Source of the DNA: Pseudomonas thivervalensis
GTDB taxonomy: Bacteria > Pseudomonadota > Gammaproteobacteria > Pseudomonadales > Pseudomonadaceae
Assembly: GCF_001269655.1 (NCBI RefSeq)
Contig: NZ_LHVE01000002.1
Location: 186,001-250,000 of the forward strand
Direction: 5' to 3'
Length of the DNA: 64,000 nucleotides
Position numbers and translations under genes: made by a program. This document shows, one piece after another, positions 19,501 to 24,435 of this stretch; the first letter of the stretch is position 1, and each line of letters starts with the position of its first letter. Below the pieces are notes generated by a model that did no database searches, was not told the origin of the DNA, and saw only the letters and a program-made list of their open reading frames with translations.

Positions 19501-21106
19501 CCTGAGCGGTGCAACGCTTGCAGGCGCGGCCAGCCTGGCTACCACTGGAGCGGTTGCAACCATCAACAACAAGGGCGACCTGGGCGCCGGCTTGAAAGCG
19601 GTAGCCAGCAAAGACGGTCTTACCAACGCTGCAATCGCTGCCATTACTGCCGGGGTAGCAGAGAATTATCTTGGCGACATGACCATGACCAAGCAGGTCA
19701 ATGGCAAGACGGTGATCGATTTGGGATCGATCGAAGCCGTGAGTCATTTCGCCGGTCAGCAACTGATCAACAACGCATCCGCCGCTGCGATCGCCAAGGC
19801 TTTCGGTCGAGACGTTACGTTGGCCGGTATCCTCCAATCGACGATCTACAGCACCTTGGCGGCGTATTCCTTTGATCAAGTGGGAAACCTCCAGCTTAAG
19901 ACGGGCAGTCCAGAGAAGATCGCTCTCCATGCATTGGTAGGCGGCATGATTGCCGAAGCATCGGGAAGCGATTTCGCTGTGGGTGCGATGGCGGCGGGTG
20001 TGAACGAGACGTTTGCCAACCAGTTGCGCAGACTTTCGGCCCAGATGAATCCGGAATACCGCGACCACCTGATGCTCATGTCCTCGCAACTGCTGGGCGT
20101 GGTAGCCGCTGCCGCCGTGGCTGGTGGTGATGCGAACAGTCTGCAGACAGGCTCGTTTGTTGCCGGCAATGCGACTCAGTACAACAACCTCAACCACCAT
20201 GACATGAGTGACTTTGTCGGAGACATGAATGCCTGTGGTAACAATGAGACTTGTCAGAAAAACACGTGGATAGGGGGGCAGTACGAAAAGATCAGTAACG
20301 AAATTACCGATTGGTCGGAGAAGGCTGTCAGTGGCGCGTTTGCCAAATCCTTGCTGACTTCGATCCAGGGCGGGCTGACCGCTCTGAAGGATCTTAACTG
20401 TACGACGACGCTCTGCACGCAATACAAGGACACCCTGACAGAGCGTGCACTAAACGACCTGACGAACCTGGCGAAGGTCACTGACCAGTGGGAAAACGCA
20501 ACGAGCTTGGCTGCACTGGTCATACCCGGCTCCGGCGGTGCGCGTGGTGCTGGCGAAGGCGGGCTTTCGCCTAGAGTTCAGGCTGCTCTGGATAAATTTA
20601 CGGAAGCCAAGGCGGTACGTACGGGAGCTTCTACGGGCAAGAACAGCAACCCTTCCAGCGCGGTCACTGACTCAGAGGCCGCAGTAAGTGGCTTGCCTAA
20701 GATTGGTTCGTTGAAAGGTGAAGCAGAAATACCGCCACCGAACGCTCCACCAGATATGGTGCGTTCCATTCAACGACAGAACGAGGCTGCGAAAGAGTTT
20801 GCAAAAGCAGGATATGACGTTGAACAATTGCCGAACCAAGGGAAAAAAGGCGAATCGCGTCCAGATCTTCGGATAAATGGAGAACTGGCCGATGTGTATT
20901 CCCCGACCTCAACGAGCCCTATTTCAGTATTGAAAACGGTAGGCTACAAGGTGCAGAAGCAAGCTGACAATATCGTGATAAACCTCGCTGACTCGCCCCT
21001 AAGTATCGAGGCGATAGAGAGTGCATTGAAATTAAGTCCTATTAAAAATCTGAAGCGCTTGTTTCTGATGAAGGGTGATAACAAGCGTGTTATCGAGATT
21101 GACTAA
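10517..21106 (+). CDS. cdiA: CdiA-type contact-dependent inhibition exoprotein / filamentous haemagglutinin (TpsA)
   Basis: The product is a 3529-aa secreted effector. The start at 10517 gives an extended N-terminus (MDDRQYAFLARQPS) and a signal peptide cut after AQA at residue 48. The TPS secretion domain covers about residues 49-300, with NPYGI at 156-160 and CNGCGFIN at 162-169. About 1600 residues of FHA-1 repeats follow (LDNQGG-type, roughly 330-1930). A unique central region (about 2000-2210) holds a CxxC pair and a Tyr/Pro-rich stretch where CDI receptor-binding domains lie. FHA-2 repeats span about 2515-2930 and a DUF637-like pretoxin about 2990-3145. The last ~110 residues resemble a CdiA C-terminal tRNase of the PD-(D/E)XK type: E3423, D3450, D3459 and K3478 are candidate catalytic residues. 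No VENN motif is visible. DNA after about 20750 is AT-richer than the rest, as expected for an exchangeable toxin tip. No cdiB lies beside it. Confidence 0.93.
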   Translation: MDDRQYAFLARQPSAALKNRERFLGMPKRGLAFLLVNVMFWQPMWAQAEGIVVSAPGTGLDRAGNGVPIVNIAKPNANGLSHNQFKDYNVDSNGVILNNATSRTQSTQLGGIILGNPNLQGAAAQTILNEVNGGNPSQLRGYTEVAGQSAHVIVANPYGISCNGCGFINSPKVTLSTGKPVVENGRLDRYQVDQGSVAIEGAGLNASNVDHFEIITRSAKINAEIQAKNLTIVAGRNDVNADTLSATARADDGSAKPELAIDSSALGGMYAGAIKLVGTEAGVGVKLDGKLIASGGDIQLDANGHLSMVDTSASGAVNVKAASVDVKGPVYAGTTLNAQVQGDLVNRQTLAARDGISLSAGGQLSNNGIIEAGVNADNTRNASGDVSVTANTLDNHGKSIVASRNLTANVAQTLNNQGGTLSAGQTATIKAGTLDNQNKGRVLSSGALNVSADKLLNTQGIVSSNGNLTADVGQLINSAGELSSLSNLTLRVASLDNVAGLVAAGQMLNITASGQINNQGGRLTASKNAQLIAGSLDNRQGSLSAQGLNLNLAGQLLNAQGSVISSDTLQLKAGQVNNAAGRIASAKALDASVTGLDQQDGELFSNTSLSLDMNQGQLNNQGGLINASGALLLNNLKGANNQNGEISSKQAFTLAAQNLDNSGGKLLSNQGLMLSIAQVLNNARGAISAASLDSRSNRLDNSDGLISSRGRLDLTVDTLLDNQRGSVIADGALLLAAEGLDNRVGEIVGKTGLNATVNTVDNRQGTLISTDALTLKATSLDNRQAGLIGATKALDLDVDDLDNRGGELSSNADVTLVSQNLDNSDGGQVFAGQALKLTVDKLLNRTKGLLSAKAGLELDGGSLDNSGGYLISQQNQRIDLSRDLLNSQGQLSSEGSLDVTAANLTNTGGSLSSAKDLTVHSLGRLDNQGGELVTDGALLLTSAALDNREQGHISAKGAVDVTTGAFDNSQNGRLNSASTLNLVAGQVTNQDGGSIGSQGALTASVTRLDQQGGKLFSNASLSLDMNNGQLNNQSGLINAPGTLLLKNLNGVNNQGGEISSAEAFTLAAQNLTNDNGKLLSSQGMTLRIAQALNNVKGMIGAATVDTHAQSLNNNGGTVTSRGNLVLTIDQQLDNQDQGLISAAQLLTLNSGNLNNQGGSVLAGGALVLNAMALNNSANGLINAQGDLTVDADSLDSSVGGEVSAKGDINLTLASLTQDGGRLLGEKAVTLNLGNGDLNNRNGLITAKGPLTFNALRDLNNQGGEISSSQSFDLKGRTLDNSGGKLISSQNLGLDGQALVNQNGLISGWQGLLVKGTSLDNRNNGTLSSRNGNVNLNLLGNLLNGNGGALVSQGSLGVTAVSVDNTKGILSSGGAQNLNLSGALDNGQGGLIDSGAGLTIKATSVSNVSGAVNAQQTLTLDANDVNNRQGTLVGNAEVNLNLNGTLDNSAAKLASAGPLTIKGATAINNQGGQIASQDQMTLTTGSLDNSNTGTIAAKKALAITATGAVQNHTNGLIYSQTAGIELDAASLANGKGEMQGQTGLDLQLSGDLDNQGGKLIAQTGDVSVTAANIDNRGGTLAAIKGALEARTVGVLRNGFDVNNKGGVIQAQRLNLRALAGLNNNGGRIAAQAGDVIINTADLNNRSGGLYATGLINISAADLDNGAGGQLAGGTLDFTLGGALSNVGGVLESDSRIGLSAASFNNQGGQLRTLASSGSTRLQLSGVLDNRNGVMEVANQDLTLQAGSFLNAGGRLLHGGTGEFQIGLANLGSAGGDIVTLGGLTLSAANWTNSSVIQAARLNIDVGQLMLTGSGQLLANDSLVGRGGNWTNNGLIASNGTLDVALTGLYAGSGQATSIGNFGLSAVGVQLSSAGRIAGASDVQVRAGGTLVNQGRITSARDLTLSAANLSNSGTIGSAGKLDLVSQVLRNEGADAGNQSLISSGGDMRLLVGDFTNRFATVYSLGGLLVAGDAALNRANRIDNVSATLQSGGAMGLYAGTVSNRKDAFSVSEELVSGTITYQCLNCKGRHYDFFYYLTEEIVRSVQADSAAASINAGAALKVQSSLFENKHSTVSAASSIDISADNFNNEGASTESVLRTRQFRNPNDSERSSVWDSLTREGGAIAEYAKYNSKTQFVYQEEWYDPDGSYITPVDRGRQDTGIANPNYRPNSGYAVPSKILGYTLIDTRETQTNTGVAANAVIQAGGAVNITASQTLGNGVTRQNIGYSSQALSTANTQASSRVNPNTARINAQLPPDLAQRQVNPLDLPGFVLPTGGSGLFRLSALAASQANASGVAPSPAHWTLGGASIGLAQRQQPLEQTGPSQLSGGNGPIFQPGASAVLPQVLPAAAQGVSSTATVVNPQSIARVQGLPANNRGPQPHKYLVETDPALADLKQFMSSDYLLDKLGYDSDASWKRLGDGYFEQQMIQQAVTARTGKRFIDGQTSDDALYRYLMDNAIASKQQLGLSVGVTLTGSQVAALTHDIVWLEEQEVMGEKVLVPVLYLAHANDRLAPTGALIEGQDLTLIAGQNLENSGTLRAKNNLSASAGQDLANSGLIQAGGRVDLLAGNTLSNGAGGIINGRDVSLNSLLGDVVNERTQTVQQGRYVVEGKLDSAARIEASNDLIAGVGRDLLNIGGVMQAGRDVEIRTGRDLLIGSAEQTYSYQNGKRNRSESIKQSGSQITAGRDLDMGAGRDFAAIGSNFEAKRNIVVDAVGDVTLASAANEEHSYSKSKKVTRQEDHVRQVGTQLNAGGDVSMSAGEDLRLISSRVSAGDEAYLYAGDQLELTAETDSDYSLYEKKSKGSWGKKKTKRDEVTDVRHVGSAITTGGDLTLVSGGDQRYQVAKLASGNDLIVDSGGDITFEGVKDLHQESHEKSKSSAAWFSMKGKGRTDETLRQSELTAQGDLVITAVGKIHADVLQINKQTVSESIDAMAKADPKLAWLKELDEQGGIDWRQVQEVHTSFKYANSGMGPAAQMIVAILMTVLLGPAGAGLSGATLAGAASLATTGAVATINNKGDLGAGLKAVASKDGLTNAAIAAITAGVAENYLGDMTMTKQVNGKTVIDLGSIEAVSHFAGQQLINNASAAAIAKAFGRDVTLAGILQSTIYSTLAAYSFDQVGNLQLKTGSPEKIALHALVGGMIAEASGSDFAVGAMAAGVNETFANQLRRLSAQMNPEYRDHLMLMSSQLLGVVAAAAVAGGDANSLQTGSFVAGNATQYNNLNHHDMSDFVGDMNACGNNETCQKNTWIGGQYEKISNEITDWSEKAVSGAFAKSLLTSIQGGLTALKDLNCTTTLCTQYKDTLTERALNDLTNLAKVTDQWENATSLAALVIPGSGGARGAGEGGLSPRVQAALDKFTEAKAVRTGASTGKNSNPSSAVTDSEAAVSGLPKIGSLKGEAEIPPPNAPPDMVRSIQRQNEAAKEFAKAGYDVEQLPNQGKKGESRPDLRINGELADVYSPTSTSPISVLKTVGYKVQKQADNIVINLADSPLSIEAIESALKLSPIKNLKRLFLMKGDNKRVIEID

Positions 21107-21498
21107 TGACAATAACAATGTTTATGGAAGTAGAGGTTGGCGTGTCATTGGAAATAATTAAGGGGGCCGTGGCAGAAATCGCTAACGATATTGAAATGGA
21201 GGAGAGGTCCTTTGAGGGGTATTTTTCTGCATCGAACGGTTTCTTTTATTTTGAGGAGGTTGAGCCTCCGAGTGCCGTCGCAGCGGAAGGATGGAACGTT
21301 GAGTGGCAGGTGGGTGTATTGGGTGCATTTCATTGTCCTATGCAGCAGCTGGAGCAAAACTGGAGCGAAATCAAGCATCTGATGGAAGAGGTTTCCAAAT
21401 GCTCTTCGTCGCGCTTCGTCCTTTCTTTTCAGTTTGATCGTGTATATGCGTTTAATGAGGGGGATGGTGTTGTGTACAAAAACAATATGGTGATCTAA
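21106..21498 (+). CDS. cdiI: Probable CDI immunity protein (CdiI)
   Basis: This small acidic 130-aa protein has no signal peptide. Its first ATG overlaps the last base of the cdiA stop codon (TAATG), so translation is coupled; in-frame ATGs at 21118 and 21124 are alternative starts. Position directly after the toxin tip, low GC and small size are the standard features of a CDI immunity gene, whose product neutralises the cognate toxin in the cytoplasm. I recognise no named family in the sequence. The core EEVEPPSAVAAEGWNVEWQV and the C-terminal RFVLSFQFDRVYAF suggest an alpha/beta fold. The functional call rests on context. Confidence 0.75.
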   Translation: MTITMFMEVEVGVSLEIIKGAVAEIANDIEMEERSFEGYFSASNGFFYFEEVEPPSAVAAEGWNVEWQVGVLGAFHCPMQQLEQNWSEIKHLMEEVSKCSSSRFVLSFQFDRVYAFNEGDGVVYKNNMVI

Positions 21499-21717
21499 GA
21501 AAAAATGGGGGTAGAAAACCACAGAAAAGGGTACTGATCTGAATGGCACTTATTTAACCCTCTCCCAGTGTCGATTTTCCGTGATCTCAGCCCAGGATGA
21601 TCGATGTGTTTTTTCTGCTAAGGCATTAGCTGTACGATTCAGTGGTGTAAAAATTCAAAAAACTGGAATAGCGCGTCAAGCACCGATGAGTCACCTAATC
21701 ATGCGCATGGAGTGTTT
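21499..21717 (+). other. AT-rich gap after cdiI, no gene recognised
   Basis: The 219 bases are markedly AT-richer than the chromosome backbone. All three forward frames are interrupted, and I see no tRNA, clear terminator or transposase remnant. It may be eroded toxin/immunity DNA left by earlier exchanges at the 3' end of cdiA. GGAG at 21709-21712 belongs to the next gene. Confidence 0.4.
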
Positions 21718-22272
21718 ATGTATAAGTTCCCCCTGATGATCTTAACCCTGATCCTGACCTTGCCCGGCTGCAAATCCAACGTCAGAGATTCCTCCCCCAC
21801 CGTGCTCAACGACGGTATCCAGTTCCAGCAAAACAAAGTGGCCGTCGATGCACAGCACGCCAAGGTCGTCATGAAAGCGTCGGGGGCCACTTATCCGGTG
21901 GAGTTTTCCATCAGGCGCGCGGCGGATCCTGATCAGCGCTTGGATGTACAAGGAACCGTGGTGGATACCGGTCGGGGCAAGGTGTTCGGCTGGATTGCCA
22001 AGGTCAACGAGACGGTGCACAGCGCAACCTTGAAGCATTTCCCGCAGTTGGAAGTGCAGGCTGATGTTGATCAACCGTTCGAGGTTTCCGGTTCCGCCAG
22101 TGGTGAAAGCATCGGTAATGGTTACCGCTGTGGTCCGGTCCGAAGCACTTTTACGCCGGAGCGGGGCAAGGTTTATCTGGTGGAGTTTCAGTTTGTGGGT
22201 AGCCGTTGCGAGCAGCATGTATTTGATGTCACGCAGCCACGCGAGCGTGTTCCGGTTGCGAGCTTGCCTTAG
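21718..22272 (+). CDS. Small putative lipoprotein of unknown function
   Basis: The protein is 184 aa. ATG 21718 has GGAG five bases upstream; an in-frame GTG at 21712 is less likely. The N-terminus MYKFPLMILTLILTLPGC is a lipoprotein signal with the acylated cysteine probably at residue 18 (LPGC is a slightly unusual lipobox because of the proline). The mature part looks like an all-beta domain with two later cysteines (YRCGPV, SRCEQH) that could form a disulfide. I recognise no family. It sits between cdiI and a DUF6124-like gene, in DNA that appears inserted between the dpp cluster and the SIMPL/roxSR genes. Nothing shows a link to CDI function. Confidence 0.75.
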   Translation: MYKFPLMILTLILTLPGCKSNVRDSSPTVLNDGIQFQQNKVAVDAQHAKVVMKASGATYPVEFSIRRAADPDQRLDVQGTVVDTGRGKVFGWIAKVNETVHSATLKHFPQLEVQADVDQPFEVSGSASGESIGNGYRCGPVRSTFTPERGKVYLVEFQFVGSRCEQHVFDVTQPRERVPVASLP

Positions 22273-22334
22273 CTTGGAGCGAGTGGGGTGGGTGGCTTGA
22301 TGGTGTCATGTCGTACTGAGGTGCCTGGTTTGGG

Positions 22335-22373
22335 GCTGCTGCGCAACCCAGCGGGAGCAAGCTCCCTCGCCAC
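22335..22373 (+). repeat. Single REP element
   Basis: GCGGGAGCAAGCTCCCTCGCCAC, split as GCGGGAGCAAGC plus TCCCTCGCCAC, is one copy of the main REP family of this window. It is preceded by the small GC-rich palindrome GCTGCGCAACCCAGC. It lies in the gap after the lipoprotein gene. Confidence 0.85.
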
Positions 22374-22514
22374 GGGGGATGTGTGGACCGTCAAGGTGTG
22401 GTTGTCCTTCAAGAGAGTAGGAACGTTCTGGCTTGGGAAACGAAAGATCCGACATGTTTTTAAGGTTGTCGGTCGGAAGTGCGGTCTCTAACCTCTTGTC
22501 TGTCGCTGCCATTC

Positions 22515-22730
22515 AGCGGCCGGGCGTGAGAAACCCGAATAATAGGCATCCAGCCTCTGTACCTGCATAATTGCCGCCAGCTTATCCGCTGCCTGTAGTA
22601 GATGCGTTATGGCGGCTGTGTGCGGGCAGGCTTCGGTCTGGCCGAGTACCTATTCTCGGATTTCTCACCCCTGCACACAGCTGCCACCACTTTGCCGAGT
22701 GAGAAACGGCAGGTGATGGCTCACATCACT
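22515..22730 (+). ncRNA. Structured leader RNA candidate upstream of the DUF6124-like gene
   Basis: The sequence can form a three-way junction. The outer 16-bp stem pairs 22611-22626 with 22670-22685 (14 Watson-Crick and 2 G-U pairs). Hairpin one is CAGGC-TTCG-GTCTG (22627-22640), a C(UUCG)G tetraloop. Hairpin two is CCGAG/CTCGG (22642-22659). The junction's free strand TTTCTCAC (22661-22668) is exactly complementary to GTGAGAAA, which occurs in the loops of two flanking hairpins: CGGG/CCCG at 22521-22537 and GCCG/CGGC at 22694-22710. A last hairpin GTGATG/CATCAC (22713-22729) ends about 17 bases before the start codon. Competing loop pairings suggest a regulatory leader. I recall similar leaders before paralogous genes in other Pseudomonas genomes. 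The ligand or function is unknown. Confidence 0.6.
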
Positions 22731-22746
22731 CAATAGGTACAAATCA

Positions 22747-23130
22747 ATGGATAAGTCAGTCCCCGATCCCCCCTTCAACAGAACAAACCCCCTAGCAGAA
22801 TTCGACGCCATCGAAGACCTGCTAAAAGACCGAGCCGCCGCCGAACGGGCCCTCGATCATTACCTCAATCCGAAGCCTTCAAAGCCCAGTTCCGATCCAC
22901 GCATCGATAGCCTGTTCTCCGTTACCGCCAAGGCAGATACCGATACGCTGCTGACCAGCACTTCCGAAACCCTGGCCTCGATCAGAACCATGGCCGAGGA
23001 CCTGGCGTTTGAAGTGGAGGGCACGCGGCGCAGCGTGGCGCTGGGGATTCATCAGTTGGTGGAGTTGTGCCAGTTGCTGGTGGACAAGGCGTTGGATCAG
23101 CTTGAAGCGCCGGCCAGCCCAGCACCTTGA
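22747..23130 (+). CDS. Small DUF6124/DUF3077-like protein of unknown function
   Basis: The 127-aa cytoplasmic protein has no signal peptide or membrane segment. It begins MDKSVPDPPFNRTN, then a helical ERALDHYL segment, a spacer, and a C-terminal helical part (TLLTSTSETLASIRTMAEDL then RRSVALGIHQLVELCQLLVD). This layout resembles the small Pseudomonas proteins labelled DUF6124/DUF3077, which I recall as multi-copy in fluorescent species with no established function. AGGT precedes the ATG. Its most striking feature is the long structured leader just upstream. Confidence 0.75.
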   Translation: MDKSVPDPPFNRTNPLAEFDAIEDLLKDRAAAERALDHYLNPKPSKPSSDPRIDSLFSVTAKADTDTLLTSTSETLASIRTMAEDLAFEVEGTRRSVALGIHQLVELCQLLVDKALDQLEAPASPAP

Positions 23131-23137
23131 ACAGCGT

Positions 23138-23266
23138 GTGGCGAGGGAGCTTGCTCCCGCTGGGGCGCGAAGCGGCCCTAACAGCGGCGACTCCATCCAT
23201 CTGATCCACCGAGGTGTCAGGTTTGGGTCTGCTTCGCAGCCCAGCGGGAGCAAGCTCCCTCGCCAC
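23138..23266 (+). repeat. Inverted REP doublet
   Basis: Two copies of the GTGGCGAGGGAGC-type REP lie head to head, at 23138-23162 and 23243-23266, around an 80-base spacer. They fill the gap between two convergent genes, where transcripts from both sides would form a large hairpin. Confidence 0.9.
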
Positions 23267-23276
23267 AGAGGCCCTC

Positions 23277-23310
23277 GGGTTTCAGCCAGTAAACGAACTG
23301 GCTGAAACCC
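23277..23310 (-). terminator. Strong hairpin terminating the SIMPL gene
   Basis: A perfect 14-bp stem (GGGTTTCAGCCAGT with ACTGGCTGAAACCC) closes a 6-base loop. It starts 9 bases past the SIMPL-gene stop. On the plus strand it is followed by AATTTTATT, so it may act in both directions between the convergent genes. Confidence 0.7.
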
Positions 23311-23319
23311 CCGCCAATT

Positions 23320-24036
23320 TTATTGCATCAACACCTCAACCACCCCATCCGCCGTCATCGTCACTTGGCTGGTGCCCGGCTCCACTTCAGGCGTCACCGA
23401 TTCAGCATCCATGGACGCCGCTTTCATCATCATTTGCGGGCGCATGTACGGTTGTGGGTAGCCGTTGGTGTTGAAGTTCAGGTTGACGATTTTATAACCC
23501 TTGCCGCCCAGGGCTTCGGTGGCGAGTTGGGCGCGGGCCTTGAAGGCGTTGACGGCGTCCTTGAGCAGGGCGTCTTCGCTGGTCTTGCGGGTGGCGGTGG
23601 CGATGGCGAAGTCCATGCCACCCATTTTCAGGTCGCCCAGCAGTTCGCCGGTGAGTTTGGACAGGGCGGCGAAGTCGGCGCTTTCCAGGCGCAGTTCGGC
23701 GCGTTCGCGCCAGCCGGTGATTTTCCCGCCCTTGTTGTCGTAGATCGGGTAGCTGTTGCGGCTGCCTTGGCGCAGATTGATGTCCTTGACCTGCTTGGCC
23801 TGGCCGATGGCTTTGTTCAGCGTGGTGCTGACGGCGGCGGCGAGTTTGGCCGGGTCGGTGTTCTGCTCCTCGGTGTAGAGGGTGACGATCATCAGGTCGC
23901 GGGCCACTTCCTGGCTGGCTTCAGCGCGCAGGGAGACCTGGTTGTAGTGAAGCTCGTCGGCGGCCAGGGCCGGCAGGCTGGCGACGGTGCCGAGGCTGAG
24001 GGCGAGCAGGGCGGCGGGGCGACAGAACGTGTGCAT
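23320..24036 (-). CDS. SIMPL-domain (DUF541, YggE-like) periplasmic protein
   Basis: The 238-aa protein has a signal peptide (MHTFCRPAALLALSLGTVAS, cut after ALA) and one SIMPL/DUF541 domain. Markers are VSLRAEASQEVARDLMIVTL at the domain start, then WRERAELRLES, and the C-terminal repeat with ALGGKGYKIVNLNFNTNGY. AAGGAG precedes the ATG. YggE of E. coli lowers reactive oxygen stress, and these proteins form oligomeric periplasmic rings; the exact role here is unknown. It is divergent from roxSR and, from memory, occupies the place of PAO1 PA4495 between roxS and dppA1. The C-terminal tail is methionine-rich (MRPQMMMKAASM), which could bind metal. Confidence 0.88.
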   Translation of the reverse strand: MHTFCRPAALLALSLGTVASLPALAADELHYNQVSLRAEASQEVARDLMIVTLYTEEQNTDPAKLAAAVSTTLNKAIGQAKQVKDINLRQGSRNSYPIYDNKGGKITGWRERAELRLESADFAALSKLTGELLGDLKMGGMDFAIATATRKTSEDALLKDAVNAFKARAQLATEALGGKGYKIVNLNFNTNGYPQPYMRPQMMMKAASMDAESVTPEVEPGTSQVTMTADGVVEVLMQ

Positions 24037-24160
24037 GAAAGCTCCTTGAGGATGATGCGCAGGGGTAGGTTCCGGGCCTGCGTGAACGATAAGACTCTAG
24101 CGTTTATGGTGCGGTTCGCACAGTTACAACTTCTATACAGATTGCGGGTGAGAGGCTTTT

Positions 24161-24324
24161 GTGGCGAGGGAGCTTGCTCCCGCTCGGCTGCGCTGTAGGA
24201 GCTGCCGAAGGCTGCGATCTTTTGATCTTTTGCTCACGACTCAATTTACCGGGACAAGATCGCAGCCTCGTTACACTCGACAGCTCCTACAGCGCAGTCC
24301 AGCGGGAGCAAGCTCCCTCGCCAC
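24161..24324 (+). repeat. Composite nested REP element
   Basis: An outer pair of inverted GTGGCGAGGGAGC-type REPs encloses a second inverted pair, GTAGGAGCTGCCGAAGGC on one side and CAGCTCCTACAGC on the other. In the centre GCGATCTTTTGATC faces GATCGCAGCC. The whole can fold as one long nested hairpin. It lies in the 399-base gap between the divergent SIMPL gene and roxS. Similar elements occur at 45268, 56097 and 60152. Confidence 0.85.
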
Positions 24325-24435
24325 AGGGGGTATAGGTAGCTCAGGGCTGTGGCGCTTTGCCGCATATCTGCCGCTGCACGCCGCGCCTTGGTTATACTCC
24401 GTGCGATTCGCCTGGAGCGCTCATCAGGAGAGCTC

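Noticed and set aside
20200..20760. A VENN-type toxin boundary in CdiA
   Set aside because: No VENN motif is visible; only loosely similar sequence (NATQYNNLNHHD) occurs before the pretoxin end, so I do not mark a boundary by it.
21499..21717. Possible insertion-sequence remnant after cdiI
   Set aside because: No terminal inverted repeats and no continuous transposase-like frame could be found; I only note AT-rich, non-coding DNA.
22515..22745. Retron msr/msd-like folded RNA
   Set aside because: No reverse transcriptase gene is nearby and the downstream gene encodes a small helical protein; a leader RNA explains the position better.
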